In this document: positions 24,669-33,355 of the stretch, in pieces
Layout of the letters: every line of letters starts with the position of its first letter
How positions within the stretch are numbered: the first letter of the stretch is position 1
From: JBGAPI01 sp044221335
Lineage (GTDB): Bacteria; Pseudomonadota; Gammaproteobacteria; Xanthomonadales; Ahniellaceae
Assembly: GCA_044221335.1 (NCBI GenBank)
Contig: JBGAPI010000036.1
Coordinates: 1-53,030 of the forward strand
Length of the DNA: 53,030 nucleotides
Direction of reading: 5' to 3'
Notes under the pieces: model-generated
Told to the model about the DNA's origin: nothing
Seen by the model: only the letters and a program-made list of their open reading frames with translations
Database searches by the model: none
Translations under genes and position numbers: made by a program

Positions 24669-26030
24669 GTAAGCGAATTCCTTGAACACCGGATCGACCG
24701 ACCCGCCCCACGCGCCGTGGAACAGCTCGAGCTTGCGCTCCGCCGGGCAGATGCCCGCGTCGGCGAACTCGATCAGCGGCTCGAGGAACACGGTTTCTGG
24801 AACGCCGCGGGAATTCAGACGATTGCGGCGGCGCAGGCCGTTGCCGGAGATCTTCAGTGCCTCGAGCGCCAGCTCCCGGACGCTGCCGTTGCGGAACGGC
24901 GTCTTCAGTGCCGTCTTCGGCACGCCATTGCGCAGTGCCTCGCGCTCATCGAGCGAGAAGTCACGTACCAGGTCCCAGGCGGCGTCCAGCGATTCGTCGT
25001 CGTAGAGCAAGCCGACCCAGAATGCCGGCAGCGCGCACAGGCGATTCCACGGGCCGCCGTCGGCGCCGCGCATTTCGAGGTAGCGCTTGAGCCGCACCTC
25101 CGGAAACGCCGTGGTCATGTGGTCCGCCCAGTCCTTCAGGTTCGGACGCTCTCCGGGAAGAAGGTCGAGCTGGCCGTCCATGAAGCGCCGGAACGACTTG
25201 CCGCTGGCGTCGAGGTACTCGCCGTTGCGCGCGACGAAGTACATCGGCACGTCGAGCAGGTAGTCGACGTAGCGCTCGAAGCCGAAGCCGTCCTCGAACA
25301 CGAAGCCCAGCATCCCGGTGCGGTCCGGGTCGGTGTCCGACCAGACGTTGGAGCGGAAGCTCATGAATCCGTTGGGCTTGCCCTCGGTGAACGGCGAGTC
25401 GGCGAACAGTGCCGTCGCGATCGGCTGCAGCGCGAGCGACACGCGGAACTTCTTCACCATGTCGGCTTCGGAGGCGAAGTCGAGATTGACCTGCACGGTG
25501 CAGGTGCGGGTCATCATGTCGAGTCCGAGCGAGCCGCGCTTCGGCATGTATTCGCGCATGATCTTGTAGCGGCCCTTCGGCATCCAGGGCATCTCGGCGC
25601 GCGACCATTTCGGCTGAAAGCCCATGCCGAGGAAGCCCAGCCCCAGCTCGTCGGCGACCGACTTCACCTCCTTCAGGTGCGAGGTCACCTCGCAGCAGGT
25701 GTCGTGGATGGTGTCGAGCGGCGCGCCGGAAAGTTCCAGCTGCCCGGCCGGCTCGAGCGTCACCGAGGCACCGTCGCGCGACAGCGCGATCAGGTGACCA
25801 TTCTCGCGGTAGGGATGCCAGCCATAGCGGGTCAAGCCGGAGAGCAGCGCTTCGATGCCCTGCGGGCCGTCGAAGGTCGGCGGCCGAAGGTCGGACAGCC
25901 GGAAACCGAATTTCTCGTGCTCGGTGCCGATCTTCCAGTCCGAAGCCGGCCGCGCACCACCGGCCATGTACTCGACGAGCTGCCGCCGATCACTGATCGG
26001 TTCTTCCTTGACTTGGCTGGGGCCGGACAT
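24666..26030 (-). CDS. gshA: Glutamate-cysteine ligase, plant/alphaproteobacterial type (class III)
   Basis: A 454-residue enzyme of the GCS2-like plant-type group; joins glutamate and cysteine with ATP in the first step of glutathione synthesis. Features: the N-terminal K-I-G-T-E-H-E-K-F-G-F, T-L-E-P-A-G-Q-L-E-L-S-G, M-T-R-T-C-T-V-Q-V-N-L-D-F, and R-Y-L-E-M-R-G-A-D-G-G. The length fits this class and not the E. coli type. ATG 26030 (M-S-G-P-S-Q-V) was chosen over the open upstream frame, which is translated from a simple-sequence gggccca stretch. No gshB is in the window. Divergent to pckG. Confidence 0.94.
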   Translation of the reverse strand: MSGPSQVKEEPISDRRQLVEYMAGGARPASDWKIGTEHEKFGFRLSDLRPPTFDGPQGIEALLSGLTRYGWHPYRENGHLIALSRDGASVTLEPAGQLELSGAPLDTIHDTCCEVTSHLKEVKSVADELGLGFLGMGFQPKWSRAEMPWMPKGRYKIMREYMPKRGSLGLDMMTRTCTVQVNLDFASEADMVKKFRVSLALQPIATALFADSPFTEGKPNGFMSFRSNVWSDTDPDRTGMLGFVFEDGFGFERYVDYLLDVPMYFVARNGEYLDASGKSFRRFMDGQLDLLPGERPNLKDWADHMTTAFPEVRLKRYLEMRGADGGPWNRLCALPAFWVGLLYDDESLDAAWDLVRDFSLDEREALRNGVPKTALKTPFRNGSVRELALEALKISGNGLRRRNRLNSRGVPETVFLEPLIEFADAGICPAERKLELFHGAWGGSVDPVFKEFAY

Positions 26031-26535
26031 TTCTTGCTCGCTACGGTTGAGGGCTGCGTGGTTTGGGGCGTTGCTGGTGGATGCAATGCTTTGAGGGCCG
26101 AGGGCCCAGGGCCCAGGGCCCAGTAGAACTGGGGCTGGCACGTTGGATTTCGCCGATCCCGGCGCCGCCCGGTCTCACAGGCCGGTCGACGCGCGCGAAC
26201 GATCGACCGGCAGCCGTGCAGCATAGTCGCAGCGGCGGCGGCGCGCCCGAACCGTGGCTTGGCCTGTCCTCAACGCTGGTTTGCATGAGTTCGAACTCAG
26301 CGCGGATTCGGCATCGAGAAGAACCTCCTGGGTCCTCCCGGAGCGAACCCGATGTTTGAACCGGCGTCGGCGTGCGGCGGCAGGCGGCCCCGAACGCAGA
26401 TGGTTCCACTGGGCCCTCCGTCGACCCGAACCGCTCCGGACCGCCTTAACGGAATGCATACGTTTGCATTCCCTCCCCCCTCCCATTACCTTGCCAAGTT
26501 CACTTTTTGGCGCCCCGACGAGGGGAGAACATTCC
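26031..26535. promoter_or_regulatory. gshA-pckG divergent spacer with simple repeats and an inverted repeat
   Basis: 505 bases without a credible gene. Near gshA there is an iterated gggccc(a/g) run (about 26096-26124). Near pckG an inverted repeat ggaatgca-tacgtt-tgcattcc (26451-26472, perfect 8-bp arms) lies 63 bases before the pckG ATG and looks like an operator. A strong ribosome binding site (aggggaga) precedes pckG. Confidence 0.5.
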
Positions 26536-28317
26536 ATGACCAGCAAGCTCGCTTCCCTGAACGAGTGGGTGGCGGAAGTCGCCCGACTGACCCGACCCGA
26601 TACGATCCACTGGTGTGACGGCTCCGCGACCGAAGACCAGGCGTTGAAGGCGCTGATGGTCGAGCGTGGCGACCTCATCCCGCTCAATGCCGAGACCCAT
26701 CCGAACTGCTACCTGCACCGCTCCCACCCGTCCGACGTGGCGCGGGTCGAGCACCTGACCTTCGTCTGCACCGAGAAGGAAGAGGACGCCGGTCCGAACA
26801 ACCATTGGATGGATCCGCGCGACGCCGAGCAGAAGATCGACGCGCTGTTCGAAGGCTGCATGCGCGGCCGCACGATGTACGTCATCCCCTACTGCATGGG
26901 CCCGATCGATTCGCCGATCGCCCGCTGCGGCGTCGAGATCACCGACTCGCCCTACGTCGTTGCCAATATGCGGATCATGACCCGGATGGGCGCGCCCGCG
27001 CTGGCGCGGATCGAGCGTGAGGGCCGCTTCGTGCGCGGCCTGCACTCGACCGGCGAGCTCGACCCGGACAAGCGCTACATCATGCATTTCCCGGAGCAGC
27101 TGACGATCAAGTCGATCGGCTCGGGCTACGGCGGCAACGCCCTGCTCGGCAAGAAGTGCCATGCGCTGCGCATCGGCTCCTATCAGGCGCGCAGCGAAGG
27201 CTGGCTCGCCGAGCACATGCTGATCGTCGGCATCCAGAACCCGAAGGGCGAGACCCACTACATCGCCGCCGCGTTCCCGTCGGCCTGCGGCAAGACCAAC
27301 CTCGCGATGCTGATCCCGCCGAAGGCCTATCTCGACGCGGGCTGGAAGGTGTTCACCATCGGCGACGACATCTGCTGGATGCAGCCGGGCCCGGACGGCC
27401 GTTTGTGGGCGATCAATCCGGAAGCCGGCTACTTCGGCGTCGCGCCGGGCACCAGTTCGAAGACCAACGCCAACGCGCTGGCGATGCTCGGCCACGACGC
27501 GATCTTCACCAACGTCGGCGTGACCGCCGACAACCAGCCGTGGTGGGAAGGCCTCGACGCGCGAGTGCCCGCGTTCGACTGGCAGGGTCGTCCCTACGAC
27601 GCCAAGAACGGACCGGCGGCGCATCCGAACTCGCGCTTCACCGTCAGCGCGAAGCAGTGCCCGAGCTATTCGCCGGACGCGGAGAACGCCCGCGGCGTGC
27701 CGATCTCGGCGATCGTGTTCGGCGGCCGGCGCGAGACCCTGGTGCCGCTGGTGATCGAGGCGCGCGACTGGACCCACGGCGTGCTGCTCGGCGCCGGCAT
27801 GGCGTCCGAGACGACCGCCGCCGCCACCGGCGCGGTCGGCGTGGTGCGGCGCGACTCGATGGCGATGAAGCCGTTCTGCGGCTACAACTTCGCCGACTAC
27901 TTCGCGCACTGGCTGTCGTTCGACCGCGCCAACGCGAAGCTGCCGAAGATCTTCCACGTCAACTGGTTCCGCAAGGGCGCCGACGGCAAGTTCATCTGGC
28001 CGGGCTTCGGCGACAACATGCGGGTGCTGGAGTGGATCCTGGCGCGCTGCGCGGGCACCGCCGGCGCGGTCGACACCGCGATCGGTGCGCTGCCGCGGCC
28101 GACCGATCTCAACACCGCCGGCCTCGACCTGGCCCCGGGCGCGCTCGAGGAACTGCTCACCGTACATCCGGACGGCTGGTACGAGGTGATGGAGAACGTC
28201 TCCGAATACCTCGCGAGCTTCGGCAGCCGGATGCCGGCGGCGCTCGAGCGCGAGTGCAGCCGGATCAGCTCGGCGCTGGCCAGCGCCGGCGTCAGCACCC
28301 GCAACGCGACGGCCTGA
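26536..28317 (+). CDS. pckG: Phosphoenolpyruvate carboxykinase (GTP)
   Basis: A 593-residue enzyme of the GTP-dependent class; converts oxaloacetate to phosphoenolpyruvate plus CO2, the entry to gluconeogenesis. Motifs: S-G-Y-G-G-N-A-L-L-G-K-K-C-H-A-L-R, the P-loop with the reactive Cys F-P-S-A-C-G-K-T-N-L-A-M (SACGKTN at 249-255), the metal/kinase-2 motif T-I-G-D-D-I-C-W-M, and N-W-F-R. ATG 26536 was chosen for the upstream aggggaga and for matching the family's N-terminus. Whole length fits the class. The next gene starts 5 bases after the stop. Confidence 0.97.
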   Translation: MTSKLASLNEWVAEVARLTRPDTIHWCDGSATEDQALKALMVERGDLIPLNAETHPNCYLHRSHPSDVARVEHLTFVCTEKEEDAGPNNHWMDPRDAEQKIDALFEGCMRGRTMYVIPYCMGPIDSPIARCGVEITDSPYVVANMRIMTRMGAPALARIEREGRFVRGLHSTGELDPDKRYIMHFPEQLTIKSIGSGYGGNALLGKKCHALRIGSYQARSEGWLAEHMLIVGIQNPKGETHYIAAAFPSACGKTNLAMLIPPKAYLDAGWKVFTIGDDICWMQPGPDGRLWAINPEAGYFGVAPGTSSKTNANALAMLGHDAIFTNVGVTADNQPWWEGLDARVPAFDWQGRPYDAKNGPAAHPNSRFTVSAKQCPSYSPDAENARGVPISAIVFGGRRETLVPLVIEARDWTHGVLLGAGMASETTAAATGAVGVVRRDSMAMKPFCGYNFADYFAHWLSFDRANAKLPKIFHVNWFRKGADGKFIWPGFGDNMRVLEWILARCAGTAGAVDTAIGALPRPTDLNTAGLDLAPGALEELLTVHPDGWYEVMENVSEYLASFGSRMPAALERECSRISSALASAGVSTRNATA

Positions 28318-28322
28318 TCGGG

Positions 28323-28847
28323 ATGCGCCTGCCCCAGGAACTCCGCGCCATCGGCGCGGCCGTGGCGCTCGTCGCGCTGGCGTCCTGCTCGACCACCGAG
28401 CAGGCGCCGCCGAAGGCCGACAAGGTCGCCGGACGCGACTGGATCGCGGAGATCAACGCGGAGGTCGACCGGCTGGTCTCGGACCTCGAGATCCGGCCGC
28501 TCGCCGATCCCGAGGTCAGCGACCTGCGCCGCAAGGGCGACCTCCTGATCTCGCAGGGCAAGCTGGAGGAAGCGAAGGCAGTCGCCAACCAGGCGATCGC
28601 GCTGCGTCCCGGCGATCCGGCGCTGTGGCAGTGGCAGGCGGAGATCTCGCTGCGCCGCCACGACTGGTGGGACGCCGAGCACCAGGCGATCCACGCGAAC
28701 GACCTCGGCCCCAAGCTGGGCTCGCTGTGCGTGCGCCACTGGCTGACGGTGAAGGCGGCGCGTACCGAGCGCCGCGACGAGCCGGGCATCACCTCGGCGG
28801 ACGCACAGGCCGCCGCCTGCATCCAGACCGCGCCGAAACGAATGTAG
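28323..28847 (+). CDS. Lipoprotein with TPR-like repeats
   Basis: A 174-residue protein with a lipoprotein signal: hydrophobic stretch then lipobox L-A-S-C, lipidation Cys at residue 22, then S-T-T, so likely outer-membrane destined. After a short linker the body (about 60-125) holds one to two TPR-like helix pairs (G-D-L-L-I-S-Q-G-K-L-E-E-A-K-A-V-A-N and P-A-L-W-Q-W-Q-A-E-I-S). It follows pckG by only 5 bases and may be co-transcribed, without an obvious functional link. The TAG stop opens a family A repeat. Confidence 0.78.
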   Translation: MRLPQELRAIGAAVALVALASCSTTEQAPPKADKVAGRDWIAEINAEVDRLVSDLEIRPLADPEVSDLRRKGDLLISQGKLEEAKAVANQAIALRPGDPALWQWQAEISLRRHDWWDAEHQAIHANDLGPKLGSLCVRHWLTVKAARTERRDEPGITSADAQAAACIQTAPKRM

Positions 28848-28883
28848 AGCGGGCCCTGCCCGCCTGCGCGAGGCGCTTCGGGG
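28845..28883. repeat. REP-like family A repeat at the lipoprotein stop
   Basis: Reads tagagcgggccctgcccgcc then tgcgcgaggcgcttcgggg. One arm differs slightly from the consensus. Confidence 0.75.
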
Positions 28884-28938
28884 TGGCCGTCGGCTACCGC
28901 TCCATCTCGGCAACTCCTTCATCCCAGAGTCGCGAGCC

Positions 28939-29292
28939 ATGGACCACATCCAGCAACTTGTTTCCGTTCTGGCCAAATTGGCCCAGGCAGGAGTCCTTCG
29001 TTGGGTGGCGGCCGACGAGCCGGGCTTCATTGCCGGCATCGCGGGAGATGAATACCTGCTGCTCGACGTGGTGGACGGCGAGTCGAACCCGATTGCCATC
29101 GGCGACCAGGCCCAGGCCGTGTGGATCCGATACGGCGGCGTGTCCTATCTCGTGCTCAACGGAACGGAAGAATGGGAGGTGCTGCGGCACCTGCTCGCCT
29201 CTGCCCCCGCCAGTCGCGACGCCTGGTACGCACTCAAGCGAAACGCGTTCGAACGCAACAGCGCCCGGCTGGCAGGGCTACTGCCGACCTAG
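28939..29292 (+). CDS. Conserved-looking small protein of unknown function
   Basis: A 117-residue soluble protein starting M-D-H-I-Q-Q-L-V-S-V-L-A-K-L with no signal or membrane segment. It is balanced in composition, with pattern of a compact alpha/beta domain (D-E-Y-L-L-L-D-V-V, V-S-Y-L-V-L-N-G-T-E). No family recognised. It lies between two repeats and has only a weak ribosome binding site. Confidence 0.55.
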   Translation: MDHIQQLVSVLAKLAQAGVLRWVAADEPGFIAGIAGDEYLLLDVVDGESNPIAIGDQAQAVWIRYGGVSYLVLNGTEEWEVLRHLLASAPASRDAWYALKRNAFERNSARLAGLLPT

Positions 29293-29310
29293 CCTGGTCG
29301 CGGTCGACCG

Positions 29311-29342
29311 ATGGGACGGTCGCGGCTTCCGCCGCTCCCATA
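29311..29342. repeat. REP-like family B copy (diverged)
   Basis: Reads atgggacggtcgcggcttcc then gccgctcccata. It shares the gccgcga...gcggc core of the pair at 21677-21762 but has extra bases in the loop. Confidence 0.55.
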
Positions 29343-29380
29343 GCGCCTCGCGGTGGCGGGCAGTGCCCGCCCTGCGCTCA
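29343..29380. repeat. REP-like family A repeat at the 29378 gene stop
   Basis: ggcgggcagtgcccgcc at 29355-29371, followed by ctgcgctca. Read on the minus strand, the TGA stop is followed by gcgcagggcgggc. Confidence 0.8.
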
Positions 29381-29860
29381 GTCCTTGCGGACGATGTCGC
29401 GCAGCAGGCGCTCGACCTGCGGCGCCAGCTGGGCGACCTTGGCGTCGGTGGCCTGGGTGGTTTCGCGGTTGGCACCGCGCAGCCACATCGCCATGCCGTT
29501 GAGGCGGGTGTCGACGCTGCCGGACTGGATGCGCGTGTAGCCGCTCTTGCGCAGCGCGACGTAGCTGTCGTCGGACGGCATGTAGTTCGCGCGACCGCGG
29601 CGCTCCGCCGTGTTGTCGTGGCGATTCACCTGCATCAGTTCGATCAGGCGCTTGCGCTCGTTCTTGTCCAGCGCCTCCACCAGGCTGCTGACTTCGGCGA
29701 TCTGCTGGCGCAATGCCTTGACATGGCGGAAGCGTTGCACGCGCGCGTCGAGACCCGCCCAGGCGCGACGCAGGTGCCGGCCGATGAGTCGCTCGGACAG
29801 GCGATTGGAGATGTCCCGCTTGGCGGAATCGTCGAATTCCACGGCCATCTGCTGTTCCAT
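29378..29860 (-). CDS. Helical cytoplasmic protein of unknown function
   Basis: A 160-residue hydrophilic protein predicted largely alpha-helical (L-R-Q-Q-I-A-E-V-S-S-L-V-E-A-L, L-I-E-L-M-Q-V-N-R), with many Arg and no Cys. Start ATG 29860 has gggggtt before it. The pattern (one helix pair, an Arg-rich middle, a conserved-looking Y-M-P-S-D-D-S-Y) is not one I can assign. The next gene upstream on the same strand (30220-30663) is similar in size and helical make-up and may be a distant relative. Confidence 0.6.
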   Translation of the reverse strand: MEQQMAVEFDDSAKRDISNRLSERLIGRHLRRAWAGLDARVQRFRHVKALRQQIAEVSSLVEALDKNERKRLIELMQVNRHDNTAERRGRANYMPSDDSYVALRKSGYTRIQSGSVDTRLNGMAMWLRGANRETTQATDAKVAQLAPQVERLLRDIVRKD

Positions 29861-30219
29861 GTTGAACCCCCGAAAAAAATGTGGGCGGCCGCAAGGCGGT
29901 CGCCCTAGTCCCAGTTCGCCACCCCTGACGAACCCTCCCCGAACCGGCCGGGCCTTGTTGGCCTCGATTTCCGGAGCGGCGCACTTTATGCGGGGTGCCG
30001 CGTTTCGTCAACTATTGTCACGCTACGTCGGTACTGCGGGCCAAGGCGCCGAGGTGGGCCCACGGAACCGGATTCGGAAATGCCAATCGGATCCCGCGAT
30101 AGAATCTCGCGAAATCAATACGTTACGGTGAATTGGTGGAACCGGACCCGGCCGTCGGTGATCGACCTCGGGCACGTGCCCGGGCGCGTCATCTCTCGCG
30201 CCCGGCACGTCCCAGCGGG
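29861..30219. other. 359-base intergenic stretch with a degenerate repeat and a hairpin
   Basis: Contains a decayed family A repeat (gtgggcggccgcaaggcggt, then cgccctag; 29880-29909) and, near the next gene's stop, an imperfect stem gtgcccgggcgcg / cgcgcccggcac (30176-30208, one bulge), likely the transcript end of the 30220 gene. No gene seen. Confidence 0.5.
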
Positions 30220-30663
30220 CTACGCCGCCGTGGCGACCCGCTGCGGGGCGGCACGAAGCAGGCGCAGCGACTTCGACATCCGGCGGTGCAGCTCGCGGAA
30301 GTCGTCGTTCTGGGCGAATTCCGTCTCGCGCCAGGCGGTCGAGACCCACAGCACGATGCCGCGGACGCGCAGATGCGCATTCTCGGAGCGGGCGCGAACG
30401 ATCGCCGCGCTGGTCTGGCCGGCGTGGTCGCTGGAGAGGGCCGCGATGGTCGAGGTGAACGGCGTCTTGATGTCGCCGCGACCGAGCTCGCGATCGAGCA
30501 GCGCGAAGAACTGCTCCTGCAGGTCGCGCGGCAGGGCGCCGAGGAGGCGCTCGATCTCGCTGAACTGGCGGACCAGGACCACGTAGCGCGCCATCGACGA
30601 AAGCCGCTCCATCAGCCGCTGGGCCAGGCCGGCACTCGCATTCGCTGCACTCTTGTTGCTCAT
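30220..30663 (-). CDS. Cytoplasmic helical protein of unknown function
   Basis: A 147-residue protein from ATG 30663 (ggagcac upstream), M-S-N-K-S-A-A-N-A. Helical pattern: L-M-E-R-L-S-S-M-A, F-S-E-I-E-R-L-L-G-A-L-P, E-Q-F-F-A-L-L-D-R-E-L. Middle region has I-A-A-L-S-S-D-H-A-G-Q and the end R-M-S-K-S-L-R-L-L-R. No signal or membrane segment; function not recognised. Upstream DNA carries repeated tgacgc boxes. Confidence 0.62.
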   Translation of the reverse strand: MSNKSAANASAGLAQRLMERLSSMARYVVLVRQFSEIERLLGALPRDLQEQFFALLDRELGRGDIKTPFTSTIAALSSDHAGQTSAAIVRARSENAHLRVRGIVLWVSTAWRETEFAQNDDFRELHRRMSKSLRLLRAAPQRVATAA

Positions 30664-30796
30664 GACGTGCTCCGTGGGTGACGCAGCGATCATGCAAAGC
30701 TGGCCGGCGGCGAAGTGACGCTCGCGTCACAAAATGACGCGTTTGGTCCAGCCGATGTCGAAAATGTGACGCGCTTGGGAAAAGCGACCCGGAGCG
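30664..30796. promoter_or_regulatory. Upstream region with clustered tgacgc boxes
   Basis: Four tgacg(c) boxes within about 90 bases (near 30679, 30716, 30735 and 30767). They include a gtgacg-ctcg-cgtcac inverted repeat (30715-30730) and two direct copies, aaaatgacgcgtttgg (30731-30746) and aaaatgtgacgcgcttgg (30761-30778). It looks like a protein-binding region upstream of the 30663 start. Confidence 0.45.
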
Positions 30797-31774
30797 TCAG
30801 CGTCCCGGTGCAACCGTCAGGTCGACCTTGAGCAAGGGAGCGGGCAGCTTTTCCGAGCTGATCCACAGCGAAGCGGCATCGCGCGAGAACGCCAAGGACT
30901 CGGCCTGGGCGATCGGTGGCAGCGCGATCCGCTGCGGCGTCTTCCGCAGCACGTCCGCCCAGTCCGCTCCGGCGGGGCGATCGTAGACATAGGCGCCGTC
31001 GTAGGTCAGCACCGCGAGGCGCCGTCCGTCCGGCGACAGATCGATCGAGGTGACCTGGTGGCGGATGCGGGCGAGGCCCTTCGCCGTCGCCTGCTCCTCC
31101 GGCGTCGACTGCGGCAGGCTGTAGGCGAAGCCGATCTGCTCGGCGCTGCGCACGCCTTCGTTGCGGCGCGGCGGGTCGAGGCGCAGCCGGAACAGCTCCG
31201 GCGGGAGGCGACGCTTGGACATCAGCAGCACCTCGCGACGCTGCGCGTCGACGGCGACCGCCTCGCAGTCGCGCGCACCGTCCGGCCAGCGCGCCTCGAG
31301 GGTCCAGGCCGGCTTCACCGTCAGTTCCAGGGGCTGCTCCGGCGTGGCGCGGGCGAGATCGGGCTCGGCCACCACGTAGAGCTCGAGGTCGTGCTGGCGG
31401 CCGCCGTTGTCGCCGACGTCGCCGATCAGCACGTAGGGCCTGCCGTCGAGCTCGAACGCCGCGAGGTCTTCCCAGTCGATGTTGCGCGCGCCGTCGACGT
31501 GCACCGTGGCGATGCGATGACCGCTGTCGTCGATCGCGTGGAGGTCGGCCGGATTGCCGCTGTCGTTCTCGACCCACAGCACACCGGGGCGCCGTCGCGA
31601 CTCGGCAATGCCGCTGATCTCCGACAACTGCGGATCGGTGATCAGGGCGGCGAGGCGGACGTTGGCGGGCGCCGGGGCCGGCACCGGCGGATCGGCGGCG
31701 CGACCGGGACCGATGCCGAGCGCAGTGGCGACGAGTCCGGCGACGACGGAACGCGAGAGCGAGCGGAGTCTCAC
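30797..31774 (-). CDS. Exported beta-propeller-like protein of unknown function
   Basis: A 325-residue protein starting with GTG 31774, which overlaps the stop of the upstream transglutaminase-like gene (GTGA). This start gives a signal peptide V-R-L-R-S-L-S-R-S-V-V-A-G-L-V ending G-R-A/A-D. The mature part has recurring blade-like strands (S-E-I-S-G-I-A-E-S, D-W-E-D-L-A-A-F-E-L, V-L-I-G-D-V-G-D-N, D-C-E-A-V-A-V, S-I-D-L-S-P-D-G-R-R-L-A-V-L), resembling SdiA-regulated or lactonase-type propellers. No active site can be named. Co-translated with the transglutaminase-like protein. Confidence 0.75.
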   Translation of the reverse strand: MRLRSLSRSVVAGLVATALGIGPGRAADPPVPAPAPANVRLAALITDPQLSEISGIAESRRRPGVLWVENDSGNPADLHAIDDSGHRIATVHVDGARNIDWEDLAAFELDGRPYVLIGDVGDNGGRQHDLELYVVAEPDLARATPEQPLELTVKPAWTLEARWPDGARDCEAVAVDAQRREVLLMSKRRLPPELFRLRLDPPRRNEGVRSAEQIGFAYSLPQSTPEEQATAKGLARIRHQVTSIDLSPDGRRLAVLTYDGAYVYDRPAGADWADVLRKTPQRIALPPIAQAESLAFSRDAASLWISSEKLPAPLLKVDLTVAPGR

Positions 31775-33219
31775 GGCGCGCGCACCTCGACTTCCTTGAT
31801 CTGCAGGCGACCGAGCCAGTTGAGGCTGGCGTAGAAGGCCGCCGGATCGCCGTTGTCGACCGTGAACGCGATGTGCCCGCTGTCGAACCCGGACAGCGCC
31901 GCGTCGTAGCTCCGCCAGCGGCCATCGACGTGGGCGACGACCCAGGCGTGCGGCACGAACACGCGGTCCTTGCCGGAATAGGCGTCCGCGTAGGCGACGC
32001 CGCTGACCACCCGGGTCGGTATGCCGACCGCACGGCCGAGCGCCGCCAGCAGCACGGCATGCTCCGTGCAGTCGCCACGCCGGGCGTGCGCGGTCTCCAG
32101 CGCCGACGCGTAGCCGACAGCCAGCGTCTTGTCGCTGATGTAGGACGCCACGAAGTCGCGCAGGCGCTGCATGCGCTGGCCGGCGCTGCCTTCGCCCTGG
32201 TGGCGTGCAGCCAGGTCGCGGATCTCGGCGGCATCGACCTCCAGCCAGCGGGTCGCGGCCGTGTCCGCCGTCACCGGCACCGGCAGATGGTCCGCGGTCG
32301 GCGCCGGCGACACGGTCAGCAGCAGAGTGCCGGCGGCACCCATCCGCACCTCCTGCTCGTCGGTGTCGGGCAGCTTCGGCTGGTCGGCCGCCACCGCCAG
32401 CGTGTAGTCGATCGCGCGGGTCCGCGCCGGCGCGGGCAACCGCACGGGCGAGCGGGTCATCGTGCGCTCCATCAGGTCCGGCGGCTGGTTCGGCGCGAGC
32501 GCCGCGGCGCGGTCGACGGCGAGCATCGTCAGCGTGGTGCCGAACATGGGTATGTCGGCGCGCAGCGTCGAATAGTCGGCGTCGACCCAGCGCCGGGTGA
32601 GCACGTCGGCGCCCGGCGAATGCACGGTCTCGTCGACCCGGATCGCGTCGCGGGTCTCGGCACCGACGACCACCGCTTCCGGGCCATGCACCTCGACCGA
32701 CACCGCCTGCTCGGCCTGGCTCGACACGTCGTACATCCGCGCCTCGAAGCGCGTTCCCGGCGCGAGGCCGCGACTCTTCTGCAGACGATCGAGCGCGTCC
32801 GCGAACAGCACGCCCGCGGGAAACTGCGGATGTTCCCGACGCTCGCCGGCAGCACCATGGGTGGTGACCGTCATCGTCCCGTCGGCGTCGACCGTCCCGA
32901 CGACGCGACTGCCGTTGCCGGACATGTCGACGACCTGCTCGAATCCCAGCGGCCGTCCGTCGAGGGTCTCGCGCTGCTGCTCCAGCAGGTCGATGGTGAC
33001 GCTGGTGCCGGAGCGCGACAGTTCCAGCAGCAGGTGGTCGCTGGTGGTGACGGTCCCGTCGCTCACCCGGCGCTGGTGCTCGACGTGGCCGATCTTGCGG
33101 CCGTCGAGGAGCACGCTCATCCACTCGCTCCGTTGGTCCGCCGCGTCACCGCGGGCGGATGGCGACAGGCAAGCCGTCAGGAACAGGGCGCCGAGCAGAC
33201 GCCGGAAGGAACTTCGCAT
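31771..33219 (-). CDS. Exported transglutaminase-like (papain-fold) protein
   Basis: A 482-residue protein with a signal peptide (cleavage near residue 24), a long beta-rich N-terminal part, and a C-terminal transglutaminase-like core (about 345-460). The Cys-His-Asp triad is visible: Cys384 in R-R-G-D-C-T-E-H-A, His424 in V-P-H-A-W-V and Asp439 in R-S-Y-D-A-A. In bacteria such domains act as peptidases, peptide cross-linkers or amidases in the cell envelope. The specific reaction cannot be told. Upstream sequence gives ATG 33219 with gagg-like bases. The stop overlaps the next gene. Confidence 0.88.
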   Translation of the reverse strand: MRSSFRRLLGALFLTACLSPSARGDAADQRSEWMSVLLDGRKIGHVEHQRRVSDGTVTTSDHLLLELSRSGTSVTIDLLEQQRETLDGRPLGFEQVVDMSGNGSRVVGTVDADGTMTVTTHGAAGERREHPQFPAGVLFADALDRLQKSRGLAPGTRFEARMYDVSSQAEQAVSVEVHGPEAVVVGAETRDAIRVDETVHSPGADVLTRRWVDADYSTLRADIPMFGTTLTMLAVDRAAALAPNQPPDLMERTMTRSPVRLPAPARTRAIDYTLAVAADQPKLPDTDEQEVRMGAAGTLLLTVSPAPTADHLPVPVTADTAATRWLEVDAAEIRDLAARHQGEGSAGQRMQRLRDFVASYISDKTLAVGYASALETAHARRGDCTEHAVLLAALGRAVGIPTRVVSGVAYADAYSGKDRVFVPHAWVVAHVDGRWRSYDAALSGFDSGHIAFTVDNGDPAAFYASLNWLGRLQIKEVEVRAP

Positions 33220-33355
33220 CGGAGGGGAAGGGCATCGAACGATGACCGATTGTACGGTCGGGATCCCCGGTGGCGGCCTTACCCGTGCGCAACAAACCTT
33301 GCCGAAATCGGAGCGCCGATCGGCCGCGGCACGGAGCCTCAGTACGGACCTGGGC

